Shown here: in pieces, positions 33,917-42,259 of the stretch | Numbering within the stretch: position 1 is the first letter of the stretch | How the letters are laid out: the number at the start of each line of letters is the position of its first letter | Assembly: GCA_945875845.1 (NCBI GenBank) | Contig: CAMCMB010000001.1 | Span: 124,001 to 188,000 of the forward strand | Source of the DNA: Pirellula staleyi DSM 6068 | GTDB taxonomy: Bacteria; Planctomycetota; Planctomycetia; Pirellulales; Pirellulaceae | Direction of reading: 5' to 3' | Length of the DNA stretch: 64,000 nucleotides | The notes under the pieces: generated by a model | Databases searched by the model: none | Told to the model about the DNA's origin: nothing | What the model saw: the letters and a program-made list of their open reading frames with translations, nothing else | Program-made: the position numbers and the translations under genes

Positions 33917-35056
33917 TCAATAGGAATCAACCGAAGCCCACTGGCGTTTCTTGGCGCTATCGAGAACCGCATCGCAGACTTTTTGCGTTTCTAAGGCATC
34001 CCGGAACGACGGATGAGCGGGCTCGCCCGTTTCCAGACTCTTTACGAAATCTGCCACTTGGTGAATGAATGAATGCTCATAGCCGATTTGCAAGCCTGGC
34101 ACCCACCAATTTCCCATGTACGGTTGGTTTCCATCCGATACGTGAATGCTCCTCCAACCTCGGACAATGGATTCATCGGAATGATCAAAGTACTTAAGCC
34201 TGTGCAGATCATGCAGGTCCCATGCAATGCTCGCGTGTTCCCCATTGATCTCAAGCGTATAAAGTGCCTTGTGTCCGCGGGCGTAACGCGTTGACTCGAA
34301 CAATCCAAGGGAACCGTTCTTAAAGTGGCAAAAAAACGTACAAGCGTCATCAATCGAAACGGGTTGCTTCAAACCCGTTTCGGAATGAACACGTTCCTTC
34401 ACAAAAGTTTCGGTCATCGCGGAAACGTCCTGGATGGATCCGTTGAGCCACAAGGCTGTGTCGATGCAATGCGCCAACAAGTCACCTGTCACTCCGCTAC
34501 CAGCAGCCTCTGCATCCAAACGCCACGTTCCCGCGCCACCTTGTGGAACATCCGCATTGATCGTCCAGTCCTGCAGAAAGTTGGCACGATAGTGAAAGAT
34601 TCGTCCAAGCTTTCCTGAATCGATAATTTGTTTTGCCAAGGTAACGGCTGGAACGCGTCGGTAGTTGTACCAAACCATGTTGGCAACTCCGGCCTTCTCC
34701 ACCGCTTGGCACATCTCTTCTCCTTCGGTCGCGTTCATCGCCAAAGGCTTTTCGCACAGTATCATCTTGCCCGCCTTTGCGGCTTCGATTGCAATCTCTT
34801 TGTGGATGTTGTTGGGAGTGCAGATATCGATAGCATCGATATCGTTACGCTTCAACATTTTCCGCCAGTCGGTCTCGATCGATTCATACCCCCAGTTGCT
34901 TGCAAAGGACTGAGCCTTGTCTGCATTACGGGCGCAAAGCGCCTTTAATACGAGTTTGGTTTGACTGGGGAAAAAATGGTTTGCTTGGGCGTATGCATTT
35001 GAGTGAGCTTTGCCCATAAAACCATAGCCTATCATTCCAATGCGTAATTCTTTCAT
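33917..35056 (-). CDS. Gfo/Idh/MocA-family NAD(P)-dependent oxidoreductase
   Basis: 379 residues. The N-terminal Rossmann domain begins [20 protein letters not shown] (G-x-G-x-x-G); [19 protein letters not shown] and the hallmark [13 protein letters not shown] follow. The C-terminal substrate domain includes [17 protein letters not shown], where the His is at the usual active-site position. The family oxidises sugars, inositols or amino-sugar derivatives. ATG at 35056 is the start of similarity; upstream is an unusual CAACA-rich leader. It forms a minus-strand unit with a TIM-barrel epimerase and a PMI-like cupin upstream, pointing to sugar or polyol catabolism. Confidence 0.92.
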   Translation of the reverse strand: MKELRIGMIGYGFMGKAHSNAYAQANHFFPSQTKLVLKALCARNADKAQSFASNWGYESIETDWRKMLKRNDIDAIDICTPNNIHKEIAIEAAKAGKMILCEKPLAMNATEGEEMCQAVEKAGVANMVWYNYRRVPAVTLAKQIIDSGKLGRIFHYRANFLQDWTINADVPQGGAGTWRLDAEAAGSGVTGDLLAHCIDTALWLNGSIQDVSAMTETFVKERVHSETGLKQPVSIDDACTFFCHFKNGSLGLFESTRYARGHKALYTLEINGEHASIAWDLHDLHRLKYFDHSDESIVRGWRSIHVSDGNQPYMGNWWVPGLQIGYEHSFIHQVADFVKSLETGEPAHPSFRDALETQKVCDAVLDSAKKRQWASVDSY

Positions 35057-35063
35057 GTTCGTT

Positions 35064-35100
35064 CTTGTGTTGTTGTTGTGTTGTTGTTGTGTTGTGTTTT
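35064..35100. repeat. Low-complexity CAACA/TTGTTG tract in the leader of the dehydrogenase gene
   Basis: On the plus strand: TTGTGTTGTTGTTGTGTTGT and further TTG units; on the coding (minus) strand this is a CAACAACAACACA leader ending about 8 bases before ATG 35056. No clear Shine-Dalgarno site is present, so an unstructured leader may assist initiation. Slippage could change its length. Confidence 0.8.
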
Positions 35101-35165
35101 CAGGTTGCCGAGTTTCCGAGCCCCTCGGAGAAGGACTGCTAGAGAGCAAAGCGGTACAAAAATTG

Positions 35166-36197
35166 TTACCAACCATGCGCGTTTCGCACGCGAATCATTT
35201 TGTCCAAGATCTGATTCCAGGTGTCGGGCGTCTCTAGCATCGCATTTGGGAACATGCATCCATCCCAGCAGATATGCTTGATTCCTCGCGCGGCTGCATC
35301 CTTAAGCCAATAGCCTGCACAACGCACAATGTCGAGTTTGCCGTTTGGATCATCCGCGGGACAGTGCTTGCCCGTCTTGTCATGGTCACCCGCGCCATGG
35401 ACGTTACCATCGTTTTGAGCGACGTGGAAGTCGATGGTCCAAGGGCGGAGTTTGTCCGTCATTTTTTCGTAGGCTGCGTAGAAATCGGACTCCGTATATC
35501 CTTCATGCAATAGGGCGTATTCCGGGGCGTTATAACCCATCAAGTAGAGATAGGTGTGAGCCATATCGGCTTGAAAGCCGAATGCATCCGGCATGCCGAC
35601 ACCCTCAAGTACGTCGAGCATGTCGCGCCAACTATGCATGCCCGCCCAGCAGATTTCTCCTTCGGCGGCCAAGCGTTGCCCATGATCTTTTGCAATCTTG
35701 GCGGCTTCCTGAAAGGTATCGATGATGGTTTGCGTGTTGGCCTTTTTATCTTGTCGCCATTTTTCGATTCCGAACTCTGCGCTGTCGACTCGAATCACAC
35801 CGTATTTGCGAATACCATGCTTCTCGAAGACACCAGCGATTCGGCAGGCCATTCGAACGGCCGTAAGAAATTTTTCGCGAGCTTCCGCATTTCCCATGGC
35901 GGAATCCCCCACGGTTCCCGGCCAAACCGGGGCGACCAGCGAGCCGACTGCAAATCCGTGACTTGCAATCAAATCGGCAATGCGAGTCAGTTCCGAGTCG
36001 CTTGCATTCGGATCTGTGTGAGGGAAAAACAGGAAATAGTCGATGCCATCAAATTTATGGCCGTCCACGTTCGCGGCTGCAGTCAGTTCCAGCATTCGCT
36101 CAAGACTGATCGGTGGTTCTTGGCCGGGACCATCACCTTTACCGACTAAACCTGGCCACATGGCATTGTGGAGTTTGGGGGAGGATTTTACTGACAT
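35166..36197 (-). CDS. Sugar phosphate isomerase/epimerase (xylose isomerase-like TIM barrel)
   Basis: A 343-residue protein of the AP-endonuclease-2/xylose-isomerase-like TIM-barrel family: [69 protein letters not shown] (Glu ligand), [16 protein letters not shown] (Asp and His), [16 protein letters not shown] (His) and [16 protein letters not shown]. The spread of acidic and His residues at strand ends suits a divalent-metal isomerase. Substrate unknown; the neighbours (Gfo/Idh/MocA enzyme 109 bases downstream, PMI-like cupin 128 bases upstream, same strand) suggest a common sugar pathway. Confidence 0.9.
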   Translation of the reverse strand: MSVKSSPKLHNAMWPGLVGKGDGPGQEPPISLERMLELTAAANVDGHKFDGIDYFLFFPHTDPNASDSELTRIADLIASHGFAVGSLVAPVWPGTVGDSAMGNAEAREKFLTAVRMACRIAGVFEKHGIRKYGVIRVDSAEFGIEKWRQDKKANTQTIIDTFQEAAKIAKDHGQRLAAEGEICWAGMHSWRDMLDVLEGVGMPDAFGFQADMAHTYLYLMGYNAPEYALLHEGYTESDFYAAYEKMTDKLRPWTIDFHVAQNDGNVHGAGDHDKTGKHCPADDPNGKLDIVRCAGYWLKDAAARGIKHICWDGCMFPNAMLETPDTWNQILDKMIRVRNAHGW

Positions 36198-36325
36198 TTT
36201 AGCTCCGGTTCCTGGGTTGGTTGACTTGCAAATAAAGGGATCTTCTCACGTCGACGTGGAGCTTCGAATCTAAGCAATCCGAAGCCCAGCTTGTGTGCGT
36301 CGGGAGAAGGATCGAACAATCGCAC

Positions 36326-37591
36326 TTACGCTTGGTTCTTCCAAGCTCCATTTTTGGGCATATTCGTATGCGCGTCGGGGCCAAAGTAGCGAAGACCAAC
36401 GAGCGGTTCGCTGCCCGTGTTTTCGATTTCCACTCCGCGGGCCGAAATGTCGTGGCTGATGAAAACTTCGTCCTCGGTGTTTTGACCAAATCGAATCATG
36501 GCAGGCGTTTGGAGAGCGAGTTTGCCGATCCGCCCCTTGCCCTGCACCGTTATCCAACCGCTCGCAGCGTTGTCTTTAAGGATGCATTTCGCGCCCGGTT
36601 CGACAGTCAGTTCCTTTGCACTAAAAAGCTGTGCGCTGTCGATCGACCCGTAGACAATCCACTTGTCCGTGTATCCATCCCCGCTCTTGATCGGATCGAC
36701 GATCGGTTCTATGTAGTTACTGTCCTTGAAGTGAGTGTCTACATTCTTATCCCAATCCAACTGGCCAATGATGAAATCCAAGTCCTGATGTTTTTCAGGT
36801 GGCATGTCTTTGACGAGCAGAGACCAAGGAACATAGCGTCCTTCCACAATCGATTGATACATGCCGAACACGTCGCTGCCCCACTGTGGTTCATAGGTGC
36901 ACAACGAGCCCGGAGCGTGCAATACTCCCGGCGGTATCAACCAACCGGTTCCTCGCTTAAGCCTGTACGCTCGCGACAGGTCGAGGATTCCGTTATCCCC
37001 TTTGTTCCAATTTTCAAGACAACGGCGAAGGTCTTGTTTCGTCGTGCCGGGTTCTAAGCCCATAAACGTGTAGGAGAAATTGTTGTCCACGTTGTTGTAT
37101 TGAGGTGGGAAATAATAACTCTCAGGTTTGCCTTCCTGACCGACTAGTTGAGCATCTTTCTGCGACTGATGCATGTGATGGGGGATTGGACCCATGTTGT
37201 CGAAGAATTTGGAATAAACAGGCCAGCGAGAGTATTTCTTGAATATGGGGGCTCCCACCAATTTCGTTCCCTGTTCCGCCACTGCATCTTTCAGCAAGAA
37301 CTTCTTTCCCTCGAACAGGCAAAAACTGAGCCCTTCATGCCATACTCGCCCCTCGTTGGCAGCCTCTGTCGTGCTTGAAAACCAACGCTCGTCAATGCCG
37401 CCTCGATTGGCGCCAAATGCATAGAGGTCACCTGGGAAGAGTTTGATTCGTCTGCCGGGATGAAGAAAACTGCGAGGAACCCATGTCGGCGTCAATCGCA
37501 GCAGACCATCGCCGGCATCCAGTGCTTGGCTCAAGACCTTTGCAACGTTGTCCGTGGAGACCATTCCTTCATCCAAACCTGTACCAGACAT
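36326..37591 (-). CDS. Mannose-6-phosphate-isomerase-like cupin protein
   Basis: About 420 residues with a class I PMI-like cupin arrangement: IPHHMHQSQKDAQ holds an H-x-H style metal motif with a following acidic residue, YKLKRG-type strands precede WLIPPGVLHAPGSLCTYEPQ (the distal cupin His typical of PMI), and a second jelly-roll region follows (LTVEPGAKCILKDN, AMIRFGQ). Overall similarity to true ManA is loose, so a sugar isomerase or a metal-cupin of another kind are both possible. The start is uncertain: ATG 37591, a GTG at 37603, or ATG 37552 or nearby. It is the first gene of the minus-strand sugar cluster and is transcribed divergently from the outer-membrane protein gene at 37795. 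Confidence 0.7.
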   Translation of the reverse strand: MSGTGLDEGMVSTDNVAKVLSQALDAGDGLLRLTPTWVPRSFLHPGRRIKLFPGDLYAFGANRGGIDERWFSSTTEAANEGRVWHEGLSFCLFEGKKFLLKDAVAEQGTKLVGAPIFKKYSRWPVYSKFFDNMGPIPHHMHQSQKDAQLVGQEGKPESYYFPPQYNNVDNNFSYTFMGLEPGTTKQDLRRCLENWNKGDNGILDLSRAYRLKRGTGWLIPPGVLHAPGSLCTYEPQWGSDVFGMYQSIVEGRYVPWSLLVKDMPPEKHQDLDFIIGQLDWDKNVDTHFKDSNYIEPIVDPIKSGDGYTDKWIVYGSIDSAQLFSAKELTVEPGAKCILKDNAASGWITVQGKGRIGKLALQTPAMIRFGQNTEDEVFISHDISARGVEIENTGSEPLVGLRYFGPDAHTNMPKNGAWKNQA

Positions 37592-37794
37592 TCCGTAACT
37601 CACAATTCAATAGTTGGGGAAACCCTAATGGAGCAAACGCCCTATTCTGGCGATTGCTCCTCCATTACCGATCCATTTAGGCTCTGTTGTATTCCGCATA
37701 ACGCTAGCTTTCAAGGTGTCGTTCCACTTTACTCGCTACGGAATGTCTCTAGAAAGCTAGGCCCAAACCCGATAGTTTACCCGAGAGGTACCGA

Positions 37795-38907
37795 ATGACG
37801 GAATATTCCAAAAAATTGATTCATCCAAGTATTTGGTTTTGGGGACTTTCGTTTTTCTACGGGTCGATTTGCCTCGCGATGACTGGATCCGTGATGAACG
37901 CCCAAGAGTTGCCTCAAGGGAATTACGAGTCTTTTTCGATCCCACCAGCGGCAGGGAGCCCAGAGGGTTTGCCGCGAGTACGCAGCTTGGGCAAGCTTGT
38001 TTCCATCGAAGGGGAAGTCGGCGACGCACGCATGGTTCGGGAAATTCAAGGGACCGACGATGAATCTGAATTTGTGACCGAATTTCCATTGGGTTTTGAT
38101 CCTGAATCCCAGGCGAACCAATTCAAACTCCCAAAGCTATCTTATTTTTATCACGAGCCTTACAGCAATTATAGAACAGACGAAAGCTGGTTTGATTATC
38201 TTCCGGGGGACGGAGATCAATTTGGCTGGCTCTCGCTCGGATCGGCCCCCTACGAAAAACGGGGCTACGGCTCTGGTTTTTCCACGGCCGTCAACATTCA
38301 TCTTCTGTCTGGTCCGATCGCCGTGGCTTTGCCCCCCAGATTGTATGACTTCTCGTTGGGATACCAAACTCGGGGACGGATTCACGATGTGATGAGTTAT
38401 GATTTGGCGGCGACGATTGGAGTGTTCAGCGACTTTGAAGACAGTGCTCGAGACGGTGTGCGGTTCCCCGGCCATGCCGTCGGAATGCTTCACTCGACTC
38501 CAGAAGTGGATGTGGTTTTTGGAATCGACTATTTGAGTCGTGACGACATCAAACTGCTGCCTGTCATGGGTCTTTCGTGGCGTCCAAAATCGATGGAGAG
38601 CATGCGCTTCGATCTTGTGTTTCCCAGGCCTCGAATGGACTATACCTTGGGTCATGGGCACAAAGCGTATGTTGCAGGTCGGCTGGGGGGCGGAACTTGG
38701 GATATCGAGTTTCCAAACAACGATAACGACGTAATGACATACCGCGATCTTCAACTGGTCGTTGGCTTAGAACGACGCAAAGCGAATGGAAATTTGTCAG
38801 CCTGGGAGTTTGGTTACCTATTTGATCGCCAAGTGGATTTCCGAACGCTTACCGGTGAAACGCACTTTGACGACGCGTTCCTGTTTCGAATCGTCGCGCG
38901 AAAATAG
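37795..38907 (+). CDS. Probable outer-membrane beta-barrel protein (DUF6268-like)
   Basis: 370 residues: an N-terminal hydrophobic export signal (WFWGLSFFYGSICLAMTGSV, residues about 15-34), a poorly conserved loop region rich in Ser/Pro/Glu, then from about residue 115 alternating amphipathic strands (AVNIHLLSG, YDFSLGYQTRGRI, YDLAATIGVFSD, VDVVFGIDYLS, MRFDLVFPRPRMDYTL, FGYLFDRQVDFR) ending FLFRIVARK, as in planctomycete outer-membrane-like proteins. I cannot assign a function. ATG at 37795 has AGAGGT five bases upstream. It ends five bases before the end of the oppositely oriented speA gene. Confidence 0.65.
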   Translation: MTEYSKKLIHPSIWFWGLSFFYGSICLAMTGSVMNAQELPQGNYESFSIPPAAGSPEGLPRVRSLGKLVSIEGEVGDARMVREIQGTDDESEFVTEFPLGFDPESQANQFKLPKLSYFYHEPYSNYRTDESWFDYLPGDGDQFGWLSLGSAPYEKRGYGSGFSTAVNIHLLSGPIAVALPPRLYDFSLGYQTRGRIHDVMSYDLAATIGVFSDFEDSARDGVRFPGHAVGMLHSTPEVDVVFGIDYLSRDDIKLLPVMGLSWRPKSMESMRFDLVFPRPRMDYTLGHGHKAYVAGRLGGGTWDIEFPNNDNDVMTYRDLQLVVGLERRKANGNLSAWEFGYLFDRQVDFRTLTGETHFDDAFLFRIVARK

Positions 38908-38912
38908 TTTGG

Positions 38913-40814
38913 CTATTCCAAATAGGTCGTCCCGAGTGCAGCTGCGTTGTACTGATCGATGAGTTTTTGAGCCTTGTCGCTATCGCAGGAGCCGGCAGCA
39001 ACCATTTGATGCATGCGATTTGCAAACGCGCCTTGCAGATGTTGGGATTCATAACGTGCGGTCGTCACCATATCGACAATGCGACTACCGTGAACGATCT
39101 TGGATACATGAAATCGGCCGTCCGACTCCATGAACACCTGAGCTTCGTTGGGGATTCCAAATAAGTTGTGGCACGAACCCATCACTTCTTGATAGGCTCC
39201 AAGTAGAAACAGACCAAGGTAGTACTCTTGGTTTTCTCGCCACTGCGGCAATTCCAGCGTTTCTTTGACATCTTTCTGGTCCACGAACTTGTCAATTTTT
39301 CCGTCGGAATCGCAAGTTACGTCTACTAAAGTCGCAAAGTCGACTTTCGATTCTTGAAGTCGATGAAGCGGGATGACAGGAAACAACTGACCGATCGCCC
39401 ATGAATCCGGAGCGGATCGGAAGAGCGAAAAATTGCATAGATATTTCGCGGCAAGCACTCGCTTAACGTCTTCGAATTCCTCGTTGGGAACGCGAGCAAG
39501 TTCGGACTCTTTGAGCGCCCGAGCGCAGACTTCCCAATAGAGTACCTCCCCTTTGGCTCGATCCTCGAGGGAAATCAATCCAAGATTGAATTGAGTATGA
39601 AGCTCATCTTTGTGTTCGACAGCATCATGATAGTATTCGACGTAATTTTTCCCATTGATCTCGTCGCATAGCCCCTTCAATTCCGTGATGACTTGTGGAT
39701 CATCGCCATCGATCTCAATCTCAGGTTGATCGTCTGCAAACGTCTCAATCTCCTCTCGGATCGAAACGACCAAGACCGTATGGTAGGCAGTCATCATGCG
39801 TCCGCTCTCAGTGACTAGGTTTGGATGCGGCACATTCTCTTCATCGCAAACACTCTTGACCGTGTAGACAACATCGTTCACAAATTCTTGGACGGTGTAA
39901 TTCATGGAAGATTCAAAACGGGTTTTTGACCCGTCGTAATCAACCCCCAATCCACCGCCAATGTCGAGAAAGTCTACGGCTAATCCGGTTTGGCGAATCT
40001 TCGCATAAACACGAGCCGCCTCCTTCATCGCATTTTTGACGCGTTTGATGTCGGTAATTTGGGAGCCGATGTGGAAGTGCAGGAGTTTGAAATTGTGCTC
40101 CATTTTGTTTTCTCGGAGCAATCGAACGCATTGGATAATTTCCGAGGTAGTTAACCCGAACTTGGCTGAGTCCCCGCCGGAACTAGCCCATTTTCCCGAG
40201 CCACGTGAGTAAAGTTTGGCCCTCAATCCAATCCATGGACAAACGCCTACGTCGCTTGCGACTCGCAAGAGCATTTTAAGCTCGTTGAGTTTTTCGACAA
40301 CAATGACAACACGCTTACCCGATTGGACTGCCAAGGATGCCAGCTTGCAAAACGCCTCGTCTTTAAAGCCATTGCAAATGAGCAAAGAGTCCGGAGTTTG
40401 CTCTTGCGCAACCGCAGCGTAAAGCTCCGGCTTCGAACCGCATTCCAGGCCGACCCTGCATCGATCACTATCCTTCAGGAATTCCTCGACGACTTCACGA
40501 CGAGGATTCACCTTCATTGGAAACACAGGATAGTGTTTGCCGTCGTAGTTAAACTGCGCAATCGCGTCGCTGTACGCTTTCGTCAGTGTCCTGAGTTGGT
40601 TGGTCAATATTTGCGGAAAGCGAAGCAAGATAGGGAGTTGAAGCTTTTTGTCGCGGACCAAATGATCGATCAACTGCTTGAGATCGACATAGCGTGGGTC
40701 CTGAGCATTCGGACGAGCAATGACATTACCCTGGTTGTTGACATCGAAGTATCCAGCTGACCAATTTTCGATTCCATACGTTGTGTGAATACGCTGAATC
40801 GTTTCGTCATTCAT
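38913..40814 (-). CDS. speA: Biosynthetic arginine decarboxylase
   Basis: About 633 residues, matching SpeA length (E. coli 658). It is a fold type III PLP enzyme converting arginine to agmatine, the first step of this putrescine route. It has GIENWSAGYFDVNNQGNV near the start, the PLP lysine in FPMKVNPRREVVEEFL, GLECGSKPEL, FHIGSQITDIKRVKNA, DIGGGLGVDYDGS, LVTESGRMM, and near the C-terminus ELPQWRENQEYYLGLFLLGAYQE. The start is taken at ATG 40814 (GGAAAG about 11 bases upstream); an ATG at 40844 is an alternative. It lies 140 bases downstream of the exopolysaccharide-locus phosphodiesterase-like gene on the same strand. Confidence 0.95.
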   Translation of the reverse strand: MNDETIQRIHTTYGIENWSAGYFDVNNQGNVIARPNAQDPRYVDLKQLIDHLVRDKKLQLPILLRFPQILTNQLRTLTKAYSDAIAQFNYDGKHYPVFPMKVNPRREVVEEFLKDSDRCRVGLECGSKPELYAAVAQEQTPDSLLICNGFKDEAFCKLASLAVQSGKRVVIVVEKLNELKMLLRVASDVGVCPWIGLRAKLYSRGSGKWASSGGDSAKFGLTTSEIIQCVRLLRENKMEHNFKLLHFHIGSQITDIKRVKNAMKEAARVYAKIRQTGLAVDFLDIGGGLGVDYDGSKTRFESSMNYTVQEFVNDVVYTVKSVCDEENVPHPNLVTESGRMMTAYHTVLVVSIREEIETFADDQPEIEIDGDDPQVITELKGLCDEINGKNYVEYYHDAVEHKDELHTQFNLGLISLEDRAKGEVLYWEVCARALKESELARVPNEEFEDVKRVLAAKYLCNFSLFRSAPDSWAIGQLFPVIPLHRLQESKVDFATLVDVTCDSDGKIDKFVDQKDVKETLELPQWRENQEYYLGLFLLGAYQEVMGSCHNLFGIPNEAQVFMESDGRFHVSKIVHGSRIVDMVTTARYESQHLQGAFANRMHQMVAAGSCDSDKAQKLIDQYNAAALGTTYLE

Positions 40815-40956
40815 TGATCTTGGCTTTCCCGAGAAGATGGTCATTTGCAAACGTACGAGCTATCCGGACGATCTAGAATTCTAACGCGTTAGCGTCCCAG
40901 CACTAGCAGGCAAAAAGGAAAGTCTCTTTTTTTGGAGAACGAGTTGTCCTTGGGAT

Positions 40957-42237
40957 TTATCTGCCGGTTAAACGTCGAATGTAGTCTTTAAAGAGCAGCA
41001 TATTTTCTGGAGCATTCGGACCAATGATGAGCGGCCCTTGTCCAGAAGTTGGGCGGAGGCCATGACTTCCTTGTACCAAGCTTGCATCGAGCGGAATTAC
41101 GTCCATTTTGTAACGAAATCCCAGTTTCTTTTGAGTAAGGCGAACCAAGGCTCGCATCTTGGATGACATAAACAACTCGACCGGATCGTAGCCTGGCTTT
41201 CGGTGGATATCGACCGTTCTCGCAAAGTCCGGGGCTTGCGAATCGTTCCTCCAGTAATAGTAGTTAAACCACGCGTTCTCCTCAGCCAAAACGATCCATT
41301 CACCGCTACGAGGATGATCGAGATCGAGTTCGCTTGGGTGGACTACCGAGGCGACTCCTTCGAGCGATTGCACAAGACTACGTATCTCCGCCTTTCTAGC
41401 GTGGTCGCGCACATATAGATGTGCAACTTGGTGATCGACCACTGCGAATGCATCCGAGTCCCCTGGCAACATCACTTCGCCAAACGGACCGTTTCTTACC
41501 GCCAGCAAACCTGCGTGCCGCAACGCCTGGTTTATCGACACGGTCTTACTCACGGGAACGAGACCATATTCCGAAACAACGATCGGGATGGCGCCAACGG
41601 ATTGCGCTGCTTCGATAACAATAGCGGCACATCGATCTACTTCCGCCACCCTCGCCATATCCGGTGCCGCAAACCGTTGGAAGTCGTAGTCTAGATGGGG
41701 CAGATAGGTGAGAGTCAGTTCTGGAGCATTCTTCCTAAGAACCAACGCAGTAGCTTTCGCAATCCATTCCGTAGCCGGCAATCCAGCGTGTGGCCCCCAG
41801 AATGAAAAAAAGGGAAAGGGGCCGAGGTTTTTTGTGAGTTCGCAATCTGTCTTGTCGAGGACGTCGAATACTTTCGAGCCGTCACATCCATAATGCGGTT
41901 TGGGCGTTACGCTCCAGCGGACGGGGGCATGTTGGTTGAACCACCAAAAAAGCTTGGCTGTTTCAATGCCCTCATAGAGCAATTGGCTCGATTGAATCAG
42001 ACTATTGGCTTGCTGCCAAAACCGGATCTCTGCGGTATCGCGAAAGTACCAACCATTGCCGACCACTCCATGCTGACTCGGAGGCAACCCAGTCAACATT
42101 GTCGCTTGGGAAGTGCACGTTACCGCTGGGTAGGGAGCCATCCAAGGGACAGCCGCACCCAACTGGCGTATGTTCGGTGCATGCTGCAGCAGATCGGGAG
42201 TTAGACCAACTACGTTTAGGACACAAACTCGAGACAC
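40957..42237 (-). CDS. Type I phosphodiesterase/nucleotide pyrophosphatase-like protein
   Basis: A 426-residue member of the alkaline-phosphatase superfamily. RVCVLNVVGLTPDLL opens the fold. AVTCTSQATMLTGLPPSQHG holds the nucleophile Thr/Ser region and the T-G-x-x-P-x-x-H-G motif of phosphodiesterase/pyrophosphatase enzymes. YLPHLDYDFQRFA and IPIVVSEYGLVPVS supply metal-ligand regions (the second usually D-H-G; here SEYG, so one metal ligand may differ). No signal peptide. The start is GTG at 42237. It lies 22 bases after the BY-kinase gene, so it is probably part of the exopolysaccharide operon; its substrate could be a nucleotide-sugar or other phosphodiester. Confidence 0.82.
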   Translation of the reverse strand: MSRVCVLNVVGLTPDLLQHAPNIRQLGAAVPWMAPYPAVTCTSQATMLTGLPPSQHGVVGNGWYFRDTAEIRFWQQANSLIQSSQLLYEGIETAKLFWWFNQHAPVRWSVTPKPHYGCDGSKVFDVLDKTDCELTKNLGPFPFFSFWGPHAGLPATEWIAKATALVLRKNAPELTLTYLPHLDYDFQRFAAPDMARVAEVDRCAAIVIEAAQSVGAIPIVVSEYGLVPVSKTVSINQALRHAGLLAVRNGPFGEVMLPGDSDAFAVVDHQVAHLYVRDHARKAEIRSLVQSLEGVASVVHPSELDLDHPRSGEWIVLAEENAWFNYYYWRNDSQAPDFARTVDIHRKPGYDPVELFMSSKMRALVRLTQKKLGFRYKMDVIPLDASLVQGSHGLRPTSGQGPLIIGPNAPENMLLFKDYIRRLTGR

Positions 42238-42259
42238 ATGAGCTCTTGGGAATGTGGAA

